Shown piece by piece: positions 10,649 through 20,400 of a stretch of 64,000 bases of DNA. The translations under genes and the position numbers were made by a program. The first letter of the stretch is position 1. Each line of letters starts with the position of its first letter. The stretch is from Diplonema japonicum (taxonomy: Eukaryota; Euglenozoa; Diplonemea; Diplonemida; Diplonemidae): the NCBI GenBank assembly GCA_964019335.1, contig OZ025655.1:399792-463791 (forward strand), read 5' to 3'. The notes beneath the pieces are model-generated. The model did no database searches, was not told where the DNA came from, and saw nothing but the letters and a program-made list of their open reading frames with translations.

Positions 10649-13126
10649 TCATTTTCCTTCCTTTTTAACCAACATTGGCAACACCCTCTCGAGAGGTACA
10701 TCAAGCAACCCACAGTCATCATTTAAAGCGTTGGGTGGTAGCAAAATGGGCACGTTGGCGGGATGTGGCCCTCCTGCCGTAGAGGTAGAGGAGAGGGTAA
10801 GGGAGAGGAGGTCGGGAGGCTCAGCTATGGGTGATGTGAGAGACTGGACGAGCCGCAGTGCGTGCTCATGAGTGAGGGGTGTTGCGAATTTTGATTGAGC
10901 GAAGTCCCACTGTGAAGGGGATGACGCAAGCACGCTGCGGAGGGTGGTTTGGAGGGACGGGGGCGAGGTTTCGAGATATAACTTGATCGTCCTAACGAGC
11001 TGGTCGTCCCCCACCGACCCGTGCATGTACCCTGCGATGATTCCGACGAGCTGCCCACACCCTTCCGTGTACTCCCCTCCATGGTCTGCTTGCTGATATG
11101 CACTCCCTACCAACGGGGACAGGTTTCTGTAGTCCACCCCGCCCCCTTTTTCCGTTGCCAGCACTTCATACAGCATGTCCCGCAGGTCCGCAACGTCACA
11201 TGGTGTAACCGGCTGCAGCTCGTCCAGCACCGACGAGATCCCGTCATCGATGTCGTTGAACACACCAAAATGCGTCCACAGCTGCAAATCAGACGTCAGC
11301 CCCATATGCTCCAGCACCAGCCTTGCAATAAAGAACCTCTCCGGGCGGTGCAGATGCTCCGTATCCGAGATTTCTTTCACTACATTCGTCAAGAATCTTA
11401 CATCTCTCGCCTTTACAGCCCTGCACACCGATCCTGTCACATCACCGGACCACAGCAACAGCAGGCTCATTACACGGGATCCCGATCGGTGTGCCCACGA
11501 AGCTTTCTCAGCGACTTCCTCGTCTAGGTGCACACGTAGCACTCCTGAGAGTAACGATTTCGACACCCACCGCAGGACTTGCGTGTCGCTTGCACCGAAG
11601 TCCGACAGCAACACGACGATTATTGGGACTAAATAAACGGGGATGAGCCCCATTAGGTCCCTGAGGACCTCTGGGAAGGATGCCCTCCTATGGAGGACGC
11701 GTTGCCATGGCAATGGGAGCGTGATGCCGTGTGCAGAGCCAGGACAAGTGGGGGTGGTAGTGACGAAGTTAGACTCGCGCAAGAAGGTGATTTGGGTGTG
11801 CTTGTCAGTGAGGCAGTACATGCCAAGGTCGTCAATGACGGCGGCGGGGTCGGGGAGGTCAGTGCCATGGGCGGGGCGGTCTTCGCCTGCATTTGACGCT
11901 GTCAGCAAGGCGTGGAATAAGTCCAGCTCGTCGGCCGGCACATCGTCACCCTCCGGGTCAACTTGCGTTGCTGTCGAGAGCCACAGTTCCTCCGCTGCCT
12001 CATCCGCAGACTTCACAGCTTTCCAGAACACATTGTCCACAGTGACGGCGTCGTAGGAAGCCACCCTAGATGACCATTCGCTGTCCAGCACCGACTCAGT
12101 GCCTCCCTCAGCCTCTGGTAGCGTGAACCTGACCTGCTTCGACGTCGGGAACTTCTCGCATTCTTGTTGATCCTTGGACGCTGCTTGTTGTCTCTTTCGT
12201 ATTATCCTTTTACTGAAGAAGCATCTCGCAAGTTTCTCTCTATCGACGACGGGCTCCAAGGGCTCCAACAACTCCATGAGCCGTCCGGAGGCTTCAAAGA
12301 TCTCAGAGGGTGTGGTTGCTTCGATCCAGGACCGCAAAACGTTGGAAGAGGCGGGGGCAGGGGGGGGCGGGGGGGTTGGTCTATCGATGGGGTCGGCGGG
12401 TAGGTCGGAGTACCAGTCGACGGGAGCATCGGGAGTGGGAGGTGGTGGAAGAGCTTCCGCGCAGATCTTGGTGCCGTCTTCTGTGAAACGAGTAGAATGG
12501 GTGCCCAGCGACCAGCACGTGACGCTGCGTGACCCCTCGTCATACGCATGTTTGTCCTGCACCTGAACACCCACCACAGTCGGCGCCTCGTCGGGGCGTG
12601 CGGTGACAAGAAGGAGTTCACCCCTCGTAACTATCCACACAGCAGATGAAGAAGAGGCCGGGTAGATGCTAAGTTCAGTCTGTGCAAGGAAGGTGTGCAA
12701 TGTGACCCCAGCAGGTTGCTTCGACTGCGATGTGAGGGTGCTCGTCGTGAGCGGGGTGTCCGCAGGAGCGAGATGCATGGCATTCAAACTGTAACCCTTT
12801 TCTACTTCTTCTAAAACGTAGAACAGTGTACTCTCAGATAAACAAGCAGACACCACCTTGCCCCCTTGAAGATGGAATTTCATGCCCTGTGTCCACTCTG
12901 ACCCGGCTTTGTCCCACACCCTCACTTCACCCCTTTCTCTCGCGACTAAAAAAAATTGCAAATCTCCAAAGAAGCCGGCCGTAAGCACCTTGGTCTCCTT
13001 TCTGTCGCACACGACGTCCTTCCCCCCGCCATCTGTTACCACTACAGTCGTTTCTTCCTGGTTTATCCCGACCCGATACCCTGCCTTGCTAGCTCCGGGT
13101 AGGTCTCTGAGATTAGTACCACTCAT
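10649..13126 (-). CDS. Large protein of unknown function (possible propeller + helical scaffold)
   Basis: 825 aa from the ATG at 13126 (MSGTNLRDLPGASKAG), single exon. The N-terminal 230 residues are beta-rich with blade-like repeats (e.g. DLQFFLVARERGEVRVWDKAG, ALWIVTRGELLLV-type strands), suggesting a beta-propeller. There follows a Pro-rich, acidic linker (about 230-270) and then a long helical region, including hydrophobic helices (PVYLVPIIVVLLSDFG) and repeated LRSVL/LVQSL-type helices to the C-terminus. Propeller-plus-solenoid layouts occur in nucleoporins (Nup133/Nup155 type) and vesicle-coat proteins. This is an architectural analogy only; I saw no diagnostic motif. Short 5' leader, with the next gene's end about 300 bp upstream. 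Confidence 0.6.
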   Translation of the reverse strand: MSGTNLRDLPGASKAGYRVGINQEETTVVVTDGGGKDVVCDRKETKVLTAGFFGDLQFFLVARERGEVRVWDKAGSEWTQGMKFHLQGGKVVSACLSESTLFYVLEEVEKGYSLNAMHLAPADTPLTTSTLTSQSKQPAGVTLHTFLAQTELSIYPASSSSAVWIVTRGELLLVTARPDEAPTVVGVQVQDKHAYDEGSRSVTCWSLGTHSTRFTEDGTKICAEALPPPPTPDAPVDWYSDLPADPIDRPTPPPPPAPASSNVLRSWIEATTPSEIFEASGRLMELLEPLEPVVDREKLARCFFSKRIIRKRQQAASKDQQECEKFPTSKQVRFTLPEAEGGTESVLDSEWSSRVASYDAVTVDNVFWKAVKSADEAAEELWLSTATQVDPEGDDVPADELDLFHALLTASNAGEDRPAHGTDLPDPAAVIDDLGMYCLTDKHTQITFLRESNFVTTTPTCPGSAHGITLPLPWQRVLHRRASFPEVLRDLMGLIPVYLVPIIVVLLSDFGASDTQVLRWVSKSLLSGVLRVHLDEEVAEKASWAHRSGSRVMSLLLLWSGDVTGSVCRAVKARDVRFLTNVVKEISDTEHLHRPERFFIARLVLEHMGLTSDLQLWTHFGVFNDIDDGISSVLDELQPVTPCDVADLRDMLYEVLATEKGGGVDYRNLSPLVGSAYQQADHGGEYTEGCGQLVGIIAGYMHGSVGDDQLVRTIKLYLETSPPSLQTTLRSVLASSPSQWDFAQSKFATPLTHEHALRLVQSLTSPIAEPPDLLSLTLSSTSTAGGPHPANVPILLPPNALNDDCGLLDVPLERVLPMLVKKEGK

Positions 13127-13390
13127 TGTGTTTGTATTCCTTTCCGTCTTTTTTCTTCTTTTAGATTCTGCCTTTTCCTCACACGGACATCATGTTTTTT
13201 TTTTTTCCTTTTCCAAAAGTGTTTCCCTAGTGTGTTTGCGTATTGTGCCTGGAAAAATAAACGAGTAAAAATAAAAAGAAAAACTGATTTCTTTTTTAAA
13301 AAAAAGAAGAAAAAAAAAAAGAAAAAAAAAAAAGGCACACTAATGATGAAAAGAGGGAACTTTTTTTTTTTTTTTGCTTTTTTTTGTTCC

Positions 13391-13421
<31 letters not shown>

Positions 13422-13428
13422 GTCTCGT
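13127..13428. other. Spacer with extreme A/T runs
   Basis: About 300 bp between the LAMMER kinase stop and the next downstream start. It holds long A, T and mixed A/G runs (about 13295-13335 and 13360-13420). No gene. The run lengths are likely to be sequencing-sensitive. Confidence 0.5.
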
Positions 13429-14610
13429 TTACAAAGTGGTAGTTTTCAAATAATTGTGTCGAAGGGCCTCCCTGCATGTCATCCTTTCCTCGGGGATGTA
13501 CTCGAGCATGCCTCTGATGAAGTGGTGGAATTCGTTGCGTTGCCACTGCTTGTCGTCCATGCAACGTGTCTGCTCTGTAAGACGGGGGAGCTCACGGACA
13601 AAGTCCACCTCCGACGACTTCGTTGACGAGAGCGGCCAGTTGACCCGACCAGAAGAGGACAAGAGACAAGGATCGTCACTAGTCCGCCTTCTATAGTCCG
13701 TGACCATACCACGAGGAAGGTCACCTAGAACGTGCTCCATCATCGCTAGGTGCTCTAATGAGTTGTGTGTGCTAAACATGCACTCTCCGAACCCCAACTC
13801 GACAAGCATGGTCCCGATAGCCCATATATCTGATGGATAGGACCAACCAAGTTCGAGGACTGCCTCAGGTGCCCTGTAGTGCCTTGTCCCGATTGTTGTT
13901 TTCTTCTTAACATCTTTGTTGTGAACGTTGTGCGCAGACCCGAAATCTATGACAATGATCTCTGGGGAAATTGGTGTCAACACCCCACCGTGCTCCTCTA
14001 GCATATCAGAGTGCTTAAAAATTACATTTTCAGGTTTTATGTCGGTGTGGATAACACCTTTTGAGTGCGAGAATTCCATACAAGAGACAAGCTGATACGC
14101 GATAGACTTAACAAAGTACTTGGAATACCCTTTAAATTTGTTGTTTTCGAGAACATGAAACACAGAAGGACCATACAGGGGGAGCACGATGCATGTGTGT
14201 CGTGCATCGCACCCTTTTTTGTCTTCTAAGAATGTTCTGTTAATGTTGATTATGTGTTTTTCAGTGCTGGATTCTTCCAGTAGCCGGAGGATACCGAGTT
14301 CTTCTTCGGCTCCCAACATGTATCGTTTCTCCGCTCTGATGATTTTTACCGCGACGCGTGTTTTTTTTTTTTCGTCCACGCACTCCATTACCTTCGAAAA
14401 GGTTCCCTCTCCCAGTTTTCTCAGTACTTTGTACCTTCCATCGTCCAGCTCTGACCCTGGGCCTCCACTGTAATGTGTTTTGTTCCTCTTCTTTCTCTTC
14501 CTCTCGGAGGTGTTAGATGACACGCTTCTGCTCGGCTCTGACTCGTCCTTCTTCCGCTTGTGTTTGTTTCTGGACCCTGCGGTCCCGCTTCTTCCTCGCT
14601 TTCCCCCCAT
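13429..14610 (-). CDS. CLK/LAMMER-type dual-specificity protein kinase
   Basis: 393 aa starting MGGKRGRSGTAG at 14610; in-frame ATGs further upstream sit in poly-F/K sequence. Residues 1-55 are RS- and K-rich, as is usual for CLK kinases. Kinase landmarks: glycine loop GEGTFSKV (67-74), VAIK-type lysine in VAVKII (Lys89), catalytic loop HTDIKPEN with Asp190, DFG as IDFGSA with Asp222, and RHYRAPE. The family-defining LAMMER motif (EHLAMMERILG in the classical form) reads EHLAMMEHVLG (286-296), so its last positions differ. CLK kinases phosphorylate SR splicing factors in the nucleus. All catalytic residues are present, so it should be active. The pyrimidine-rich coding strand upstream fits a trans-splice leader. 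Confidence 0.88.
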   Translation of the reverse strand: MGGKRGRSGTAGSRNKHKRKKDESEPSRSVSSNTSERKRKKRNKTHYSGGPGSELDDGRYKVLRKLGEGTFSKVMECVDEKKKTRVAVKIIRAEKRYMLGAEEELGILRLLEESSTEKHIININRTFLEDKKGCDARHTCIVLPLYGPSVFHVLENNKFKGYSKYFVKSIAYQLVSCMEFSHSKGVIHTDIKPENVIFKHSDMLEEHGGVLTPISPEIIVIDFGSAHNVHNKDVKKKTTIGTRHYRAPEAVLELGWSYPSDIWAIGTMLVELGFGECMFSTHNSLEHLAMMEHVLGDLPRGMVTDYRRRTSDDPCLLSSSGRVNWPLSSTKSSEVDFVRELPRLTEQTRCMDDKQWQRNEFHHFIRGMLEYIPEERMTCREALRHNYLKTTTL

Positions 14611-15088
14611 TTCTTCTTTTTTTTTTCCCCCCTCTTCTTTCTCCCTTACCAACCTGTAAGAGTGGTTGGTTCTATGTCGGGGTATGTGTAAAAAAAAATA
14701 TAAAAAAAAAAATATAAAAAGAAATGGCCCTGAGTGGCAGCATGGGGGCAGAACTGAATACGGAGAAAGGAGGGGGGAGGTAAATTTTTCTCGGAAAACA
14801 AAACAAAAAAAAAAAACTAAAAGAAAAAAAAAACCCTCAAACTGTCTCGACTCCCCCATTTTTTTTTTTTTTTTTTCCCATTCAACCTCACGTCTTTTTT
14901 TCTTTCCCCCTCCCACGCACAACTTTTAATGTCCCTGGAGGAAAAAAAAAAAAAAAAAAATCCCCCTGGCAGACAAAAAGGGCGTAAAAGTACAGGGGCA
15001 AGGGAAAACTAAATGGGGTCGAGGTAAAAGGGAGGAGTAGTCGGAGGGGGGGGAAAAAATCTTTTTTTTTCTTCTTTTTTTTTTCCAA
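14611..15088. other. Spacer, mixed A/T/G runs
   Basis: About 480 bp. It holds runs of A at about 14800-14835 and 14940-14960, T at about 14855-14880 and a G-rich stretch near 15040. Open frames are poly-F/K. No coding-like block is seen. It includes the leader of the kinase gene and the 3' end of the small membrane-protein gene. Confidence 0.5.
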
Positions 15089-15531
15089 TCAGAGAATTTT
15101 ACTATCGAGTTGTTCCCGCGTGAAGTACATAAGACTGCAGAAACCGCCAAATGAGAGGATGGCAGATGCCCAACCGGCTTTTTCGATGGCAGCGATGAAC
15201 TGTTCATCCGACCGAATATGCTGCGAGGTACTTCCTTTTTAAAAAAAAATCATACAATTAAATGCTGGGCACAGTCGTCGTGGGGGTCCTCTTTGTTGTG
15301 GCAATGAGTATCGAACACGTTCCATTCGTGGTTCAGATCATCTTGGATCTCACCTGCTTTGACATAACATAGTACCGCACCCACAGAAAGCGCTATTGTA
15401 AGAACCACCAGTTTAATCTGAGTCCACGGGCTGGGTGTCGGTTTTGCCCTGCTCTGCGAAATCTTTTTCGCCACGTCGTCGCCGCCTACGGCCGCGTACT
15501 GCCCTGTTGCTTGTCTTCTTTTCGCCGGCAT
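15089..15531 (-). CDS. Small two-span membrane protein, two exons
   Basis: Exon 1 (15256-15531, 92 codons) and exon 2 (15089-15220, 44 codons including stop) join in phase 0 across a 35-nt intron (15221-15255; GTATGA...CGCAG), giving 135 aa. Without splicing the frame stops two codons into the intron and loses the second membrane span. The start is MPAKRRQATGQYAA. Transmembrane helix 1 is about residues 40-58 (LVVLTIALSVGAVLCYV); helix 2 is about 106-122 (AGWASAILSFGGFCSLMYF). The connecting loop is acidic with two Cys and several His (WNVFDTHCHNKEDPHDDC), which might bind metal or form a disulphide. The size resembles small ER-complex subunits such as signal-peptidase subunits, but no signature was seen. 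Its first 46 bases overlap the frame of the preceding gene. Confidence 0.72.
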
Positions 15532-16037
15532 TTTTTTATTTTTTTTCTTTTTTTGCTGCTGTTACGTGTTAAACACCTATCGGCGAACGACACGTTTAGT
15601 TCCCCCAAGGGATCCTTCACTTCTTCCTTAAACAGGTAAACTGGCGTGGATACCGTCTCGGCTGTTACCAAAAAAGTATCCGGAAATGAATCTTCTCTCC
15701 CCAAGGGCTGAAGGTTTGTTACACACAACACGGACGAGGTTGCTAAAAACGGTTCTTGAGGACACCTCGTTACCAGGTGTGCTACTCCCCCGTTATGGCG
15801 GTAGACCACCAGAGATTTTGGATGGATATCGCCAGTCTCCAGTCCTATTCTCTCCCCATTTTCTTCCAGGGCTTTTCTAACATGCGCCGCCTTGCGGGCG
15901 GTCATGATGTCGTTCACACCCATTACCACTACCTGCCACTCTCCCGTGTTTTGAAGAGTCGGTTCCGGGTCGGTTCTCTTCCTCTTATGCTTTCCGTTTG
16001 TGGACTCCACCCAAGAGTGAATCTTCTCTGAGAGCAT
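15486..16037 (-). CDS. Unknown protein; 3' end uncertain (possible intron)
   Basis: Start MLSEKIHSWVEST at 16037, just after a T-rich tract and TTTCCCTAAAAAG on the coding strand. The ATG 12 codons upstream lies before that AG. As one frame it gives 183 aa, ends in a lysine-rich run and overlaps the start of the next gene by 46 bases, which is awkward in a trans-spliced array. If a 44-nt intron starting GTGAAGG (at GAA|GTG in LFKEEV) and ending GATAG were removed, the frame would end early with FNT-stop and the overlap would vanish. The core is WQVVVMGVNDIMTARKAAHVRKALEE and later LVVYRHNGGVAHLVTRCP. No family was recognised. Confidence 0.55.
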   Translation of the reverse strand: MLSEKIHSWVESTNGKHKRKRTDPEPTLQNTGEWQVVVMGVNDIMTARKAAHVRKALEENGERIGLETGDIHPKSLVVYRHNGGVAHLVTRCPQEPFLATSSVLCVTNLQPLGREDSFPDTFLVTAETVSTPVYLFKEEVKDPLGELNVSFADRCLTRNSSKKRKKIKKCRRKEDKQQGSTRP

Positions 16038-16408
16038 ATTGGATTGCTTTTTAGGGAAATAGGTGCATGGCATGAAGAAAAAAAAAATAAGAACAGGAGA
16101 ATAATGGGGGAACAATACATGGAAGAGAAAAATAAAGAGCAAGTTTTAAGATAAGTGAAAGAAGAAGGAAAAAAAAAAAAAAAAAAAACTGTCTCGTTTC
16201 TCGAAAAGGGGGAATCATCAACTGGGTTATGCCTTCCTGCATTCCCTTGCATACTGCAAAGGGCAGAGGGGGGAGGGGGGAAACACACTAGGACGGATAT
16301 GAATGGGTTTCTTTTTTCTTTTTTTTTTCCCTGCCAGTATATTTCACCCCCCCCGTCCCCACCCCCTTTTGCGTTTTACTTTTTTTTTTTCTTTTTTCTC
16401 CTTCTTTC

Positions 16409-17214
16409 CTACAGTTCTACATTTTCCAAGTCGTCCATTTTTCTGTTAAATTCTTGCTTCCAGTTTTGGGCCTCGCTGTCCCATTGTTTTTCAGCTTCCT
16501 GTTTTTTTTAAAAATTTCTTTTTTATTTCACAGTTTATTTCCCTCAGCCTAAATTCTCAAAGAGCGGGGAACGTAAAGTAGGGTATTTTTTTTTTTTTTC
16601 ATCCCAGCAGCTCTTTTTTTTTTTTTATATATAAGATGCTAAAAAGCAAGAAGGTCATGGAAGAGTTCTACGAGTCACCCGCATATAGAATCCTACCGCG
16701 AAAAGCATGGAATACGATGCTTGAGTCAGAGATCATAGCAGGGAAGCCGCGGGCAAAGATATTGTGAGTCTTTACCCCCAAATTGAACACAATTTTCAAA
16801 AATTTCTGTTTTTTTCTTTTTAAACCATACCGGTGTTTCAAACATCGGCCGTTTCTTTTTAGGAGTGGGCGTCATGAAGTCCGTTTCCACGACGCGTTTC
16901 AACGGGGTGCTCCCTTTGGGAGTCCCTGCCCCTGGGCTCCTTTTTGTTGATCGGGTAGGCGTACCAGGGCTTACTCTTGCGGCCTTGTTGGGCGTTGCTG
17001 CCGGGCTTCTTGGGTTCCTCCGTGGGGTAACGGGTGCTACAGTACTACCCTTCTTGCCGCTCCCTTTAGGAGTCACAGGTGCCTTCCTTGGCTGCCTAAC
17101 TGGAGGGATGCCTGCAGCGGCTGCAATCGCGTCTGCACCATCAAGCTTTCCTTGCTGTTTATTCGTCTTGCTCTTTGGGCCAGGGGAGACGCCAATCACT
17201 CTAGAGTGCAGCAT
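16409..17214 (-). CDS. Basic S/TP-K-rich (histone-H1-like tail) protein, spliced
   Basis: Exon 1 (16831-17214, 128 codons) starts MLHSRVIGVSPG; the upstream in-frame codon is TTG. It is built from K-P-S/T-P repeats (APVTPKGSGKKG, VAPVTPRRNPRSPAATP), like H1 tails or other DNA-binding linkers with CDK-type phosphosites. At ETP|GTATGG the frame enters an intron. Two outcomes are in phase: (a) splicing to AAACAG at 16499-16501, whose exon 16409-16498 encodes EAEKQWDSEAQNWKQEFNRK...VEL and a stop, total 157 aa, intron 332 nt; (b) a short intron (25 or 61 nt) to a frame ending NIFARGFPAMISDSSIVF...AGDS-stop at 16668. I favour (a) because the charged, Trp-containing helix looks coding and otherwise has no parent gene. 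Nuclear role inferred only. Confidence 0.5.
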
Positions 17215-17238
17215 GCTCACCCTCACCAACCCCCCCGT

Positions 17239-17272
17239 CTGATATGTTGTTATTTACAGAAGAAACAAAAAA
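17239..17272 (-). promoter_or_regulatory. Candidate spliced-leader acceptor for the basic protein gene
   Basis: On the coding strand a T-rich tract (TTTTTTTGTTTCTTCTG) is followed by AACATATCAG, with the AG 25 bases before the ATG at 17214. This is the polypyrimidine-then-AG layout of a trans-splice site. Inferred from pattern; the spliced leader itself is not in the window. Confidence 0.4.
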
Positions 17273-17400
17273 ATAGATGCTTAGGAACTTAAACACACAC
17301 AAAAAAAAAAAAAAAAGAGCGGTGGTCTTGTAAAAAACCGGAATCTGTTTTTTTTCTTTTTTTTTTTTTTTTTTTTTTTTTTTGTTTCCTCTCTCCATCT

Positions 17401-20400
17401 TTACGAATAGGAATTGCATTTCAGCAAGCATCTTGCAGTGGTGGTGTGCCACAGCAAGGGAGGGTTAGGGCGGATTGTGTGGTCCACGAACGACGCCTTG
17501 AAACTGTACACGACTTCAAGGGTCCGGGTATCCCTGACAAGCTCTTCCCCATCGCCGTCACCAGAGACCCACATGTAGCAAATGTTAGTGAAAAGGTCGG
17601 AAAGTTCAGCAGGTTTGAGCTTTGCCGACTTGGTAAAAGAGAGATGGATACTGGTAGAGCTACCTTCAAGGTTGGCGAGCTTATGTTTCCCAGCATAAAC
17701 AGCATCGCTAGTGATTCTGTAGGGGCTGCCTGTGGCGGGGGGCGGGGAGAGCATCTTGATGGTGTCATGAGCAGGGATCAGGGAGGAACCCTCCAACGAG
17801 ATGTCCACAACCATGCTGCACGCCGCTATGCCGGAGTAGTACGTGAAGGTTGGCATCAAACACGCAGACATTCCCTTGTCGTACTCTGTTGCGTCTGTCA
17901 CCATCGGCTCACCCTTGTCTAGCTTCTCCCAGTACCCTTGACATGGCTCGAAAACAGGTGGTGTCACTACCACCACGACTTTCACCCGGGTCGGCTGTGA
18001 TGGTCCCTTATCTCCCTTCACAGACACCACTAGATGGTATTTTCCTATCTTTGACCTTTCTTTGTTCACCGACCTCATCTTCACCCTTCCAATGATCCAC
18101 TCGACAGTGGCAAGTGGACACTTCGTGAGATCGATGTGGATCGTGTGAAGCGCCTCCTTCACTCTCCCGATCACTTTGCCATTCGCCACCAGATCGTTGT
18201 CCTCATTCCTTATAAGTATTGATTGCTGATCCTCAAGGTTCAACTCTAGCACTTCGTGCACGCTAGGTTTTTCGCTCCCTGTTGTGACAGGTTTGATCTC
18301 GAAACTCATGAAGGAGTATGGTGCAAAAAAGATAGGGGTGTCAGGGTCTTCTGCCACGCAGCCTTCGTAAGGCCACACCCATTCGTGTGTGTGGGCGATC
18401 GTTGTCTGGTTGGGGATGTTGATGGTTGTCTTGTCGTCGACGGGAGTAATATGCGTGCTGATGGTGAGCCTCGTGGATAGCGACTCTTCCTGCGGCCACA
18501 GCATTGCAGTATTGTTCGGCATTTGTGTTATTACCTCGACTGCCCTTGGCGTTTCGGAAGGGTCCCGCGAGGTGTTTCTGTATGTGATGCACCTGAACAA
18601 CGCCGTCAACACCTTCTCGTTCATATTCTCGTGCAGGTCTATCTTCAGCCACCCTTCACCGCTTATCACAGTCCCTATCACGGATATGGATTTTGTTTTT
18701 TGGTTCGGTCCCAACTTCAGTCTCCCTGTTTTGTCAACTTCGAAGTTGGCACTGTCCCCAACGGCCAGTTCGTCTTGCCCCTTGTGGAACCCCTGGGTGA
18801 TTTTCACGGATATGTGCATCCCACTGACAGTGCTTAGGTGTGCCGTAGAACAGGTGAACTTCGTGCTCAGCGGCACGTGACCAGATGCTTCGATGTACAT
18901 TAACTTTGCTACTTGTGGTGTCGTCCACAAAAAAGGCGGTTGTACATCTACTTGCACCCTTGTCCTTGTATCGGCCACACCGTCACCTGCGTTGAAGCGC
19001 ACGCCAACGATGCGTGCCCCTGGGCGGACAGGGTGCGCCACATTAGAGAACCGTACACATTGCAAGATTTGAGAGCACACAGCCAGCGGTATACCAGACA
19101 TGAATGACACGTGCTGGCAAAGCTTGCCGGCGCCCTTTTCCTTCTTCGTCAGCGTTCCTATTTTTTCACCAGTGTGCAAGATTGAACGCTTAGCACCCGT
19201 TGTAGCAGGGCCCTCCTCGATCCTGATGTCCATCTCTGGAGAATCCACGAAATATATCAAGTCCTGTCCGGCATTGCCCGAGATTAGATCGATAGTCAGC
19301 ACCGCTGTGTTGCCTGTAACCTGTGTGTCCACATCAGTGAGGATCGCATCGGGGAAGACTTGCAAGCCGTTACCCACGCTCTCCGTCCCCTGCCTGTGAC
19401 ATATATGTGTTTCGCTTAAATGTATCTCTGTTGGGTCGTTCACCGGGTGGATGTTCAACTCCAGCACAGCGACTGAGTTCGCTCCCAGCCCGTCAGTGAT
19501 CGACAGCTTGAGGAACTTTTGTAGTATGGTAGGTGCCCGGGACGCATTCCGGTAAGCAATGGATCCAAGTAAGGCTTTCAACTGTTTCACAAAAAACTTA
19601 GGCTTCCCTTGTTTCATCTCCAGCGCTCCAGTGGCGTTCTGACAGATACCGTACCTCTTGTTCTTCAAGGACAAGAGGTTCACCACCAGGCTTTCTCCAG
19701 GTTCTGGTGGTAGAAAGGTGCCCAACGCAGAGGGTTCATCCTGCATTAAAGGACCTCCCTTCATAATAATGAGCGAAGTGTTAGACGGTGCCGTTGAGTC
19801 GGTAGACTTCTTCAAAGTGACCTGTGACGAGGCTTGGATGCAGAGCTCATCGGTGTCTTCCTTGCACGTGTCGTCCTCGATGCTGAGCGTCAGCCTGCCA
19901 CCGTCGAGAAAGGCAAGCTCGTTGAATCTTTCTTGTGCGTACTCCCAACCAACAATGCGCTTCCACTCTGTCCCTTCCGTGTAGCCGAACAAGGCACCGC
20001 CTAGCGTGTGCATCATGGGTGGGATTACTCGCAGTTCTGTTGATGTTCTTATAGGTGTTCTGTCGGCGACCTCTCCATTATCTTTCAAGTCGTCGAGCTT
20101 TAGTACTAAGGTCACCTTCTTTGTGCTTGCTTTCGGTTTTTGAAGACTTTCACTGACATAAGCCACACGCCTGACGAGTTCCTGAACTGTGCTCAGCAGC
20201 ACGTCATCACTAAAATCTATTCTGATGCCCTTGCGGTCCTCCGTGACTGCCATGATGCCGATACCCACGTTATTGTACGACACTGCGTATTTGTCGAAGG
20301 ACTCTTCCATGTCCCGTAGCTCTAATGAGCCGTCTTGTGACAGAAGCAGCTTGTCGCCATTTATGAAGGCAGTCTCGATGAATGCTTCAAGGTATCCACG

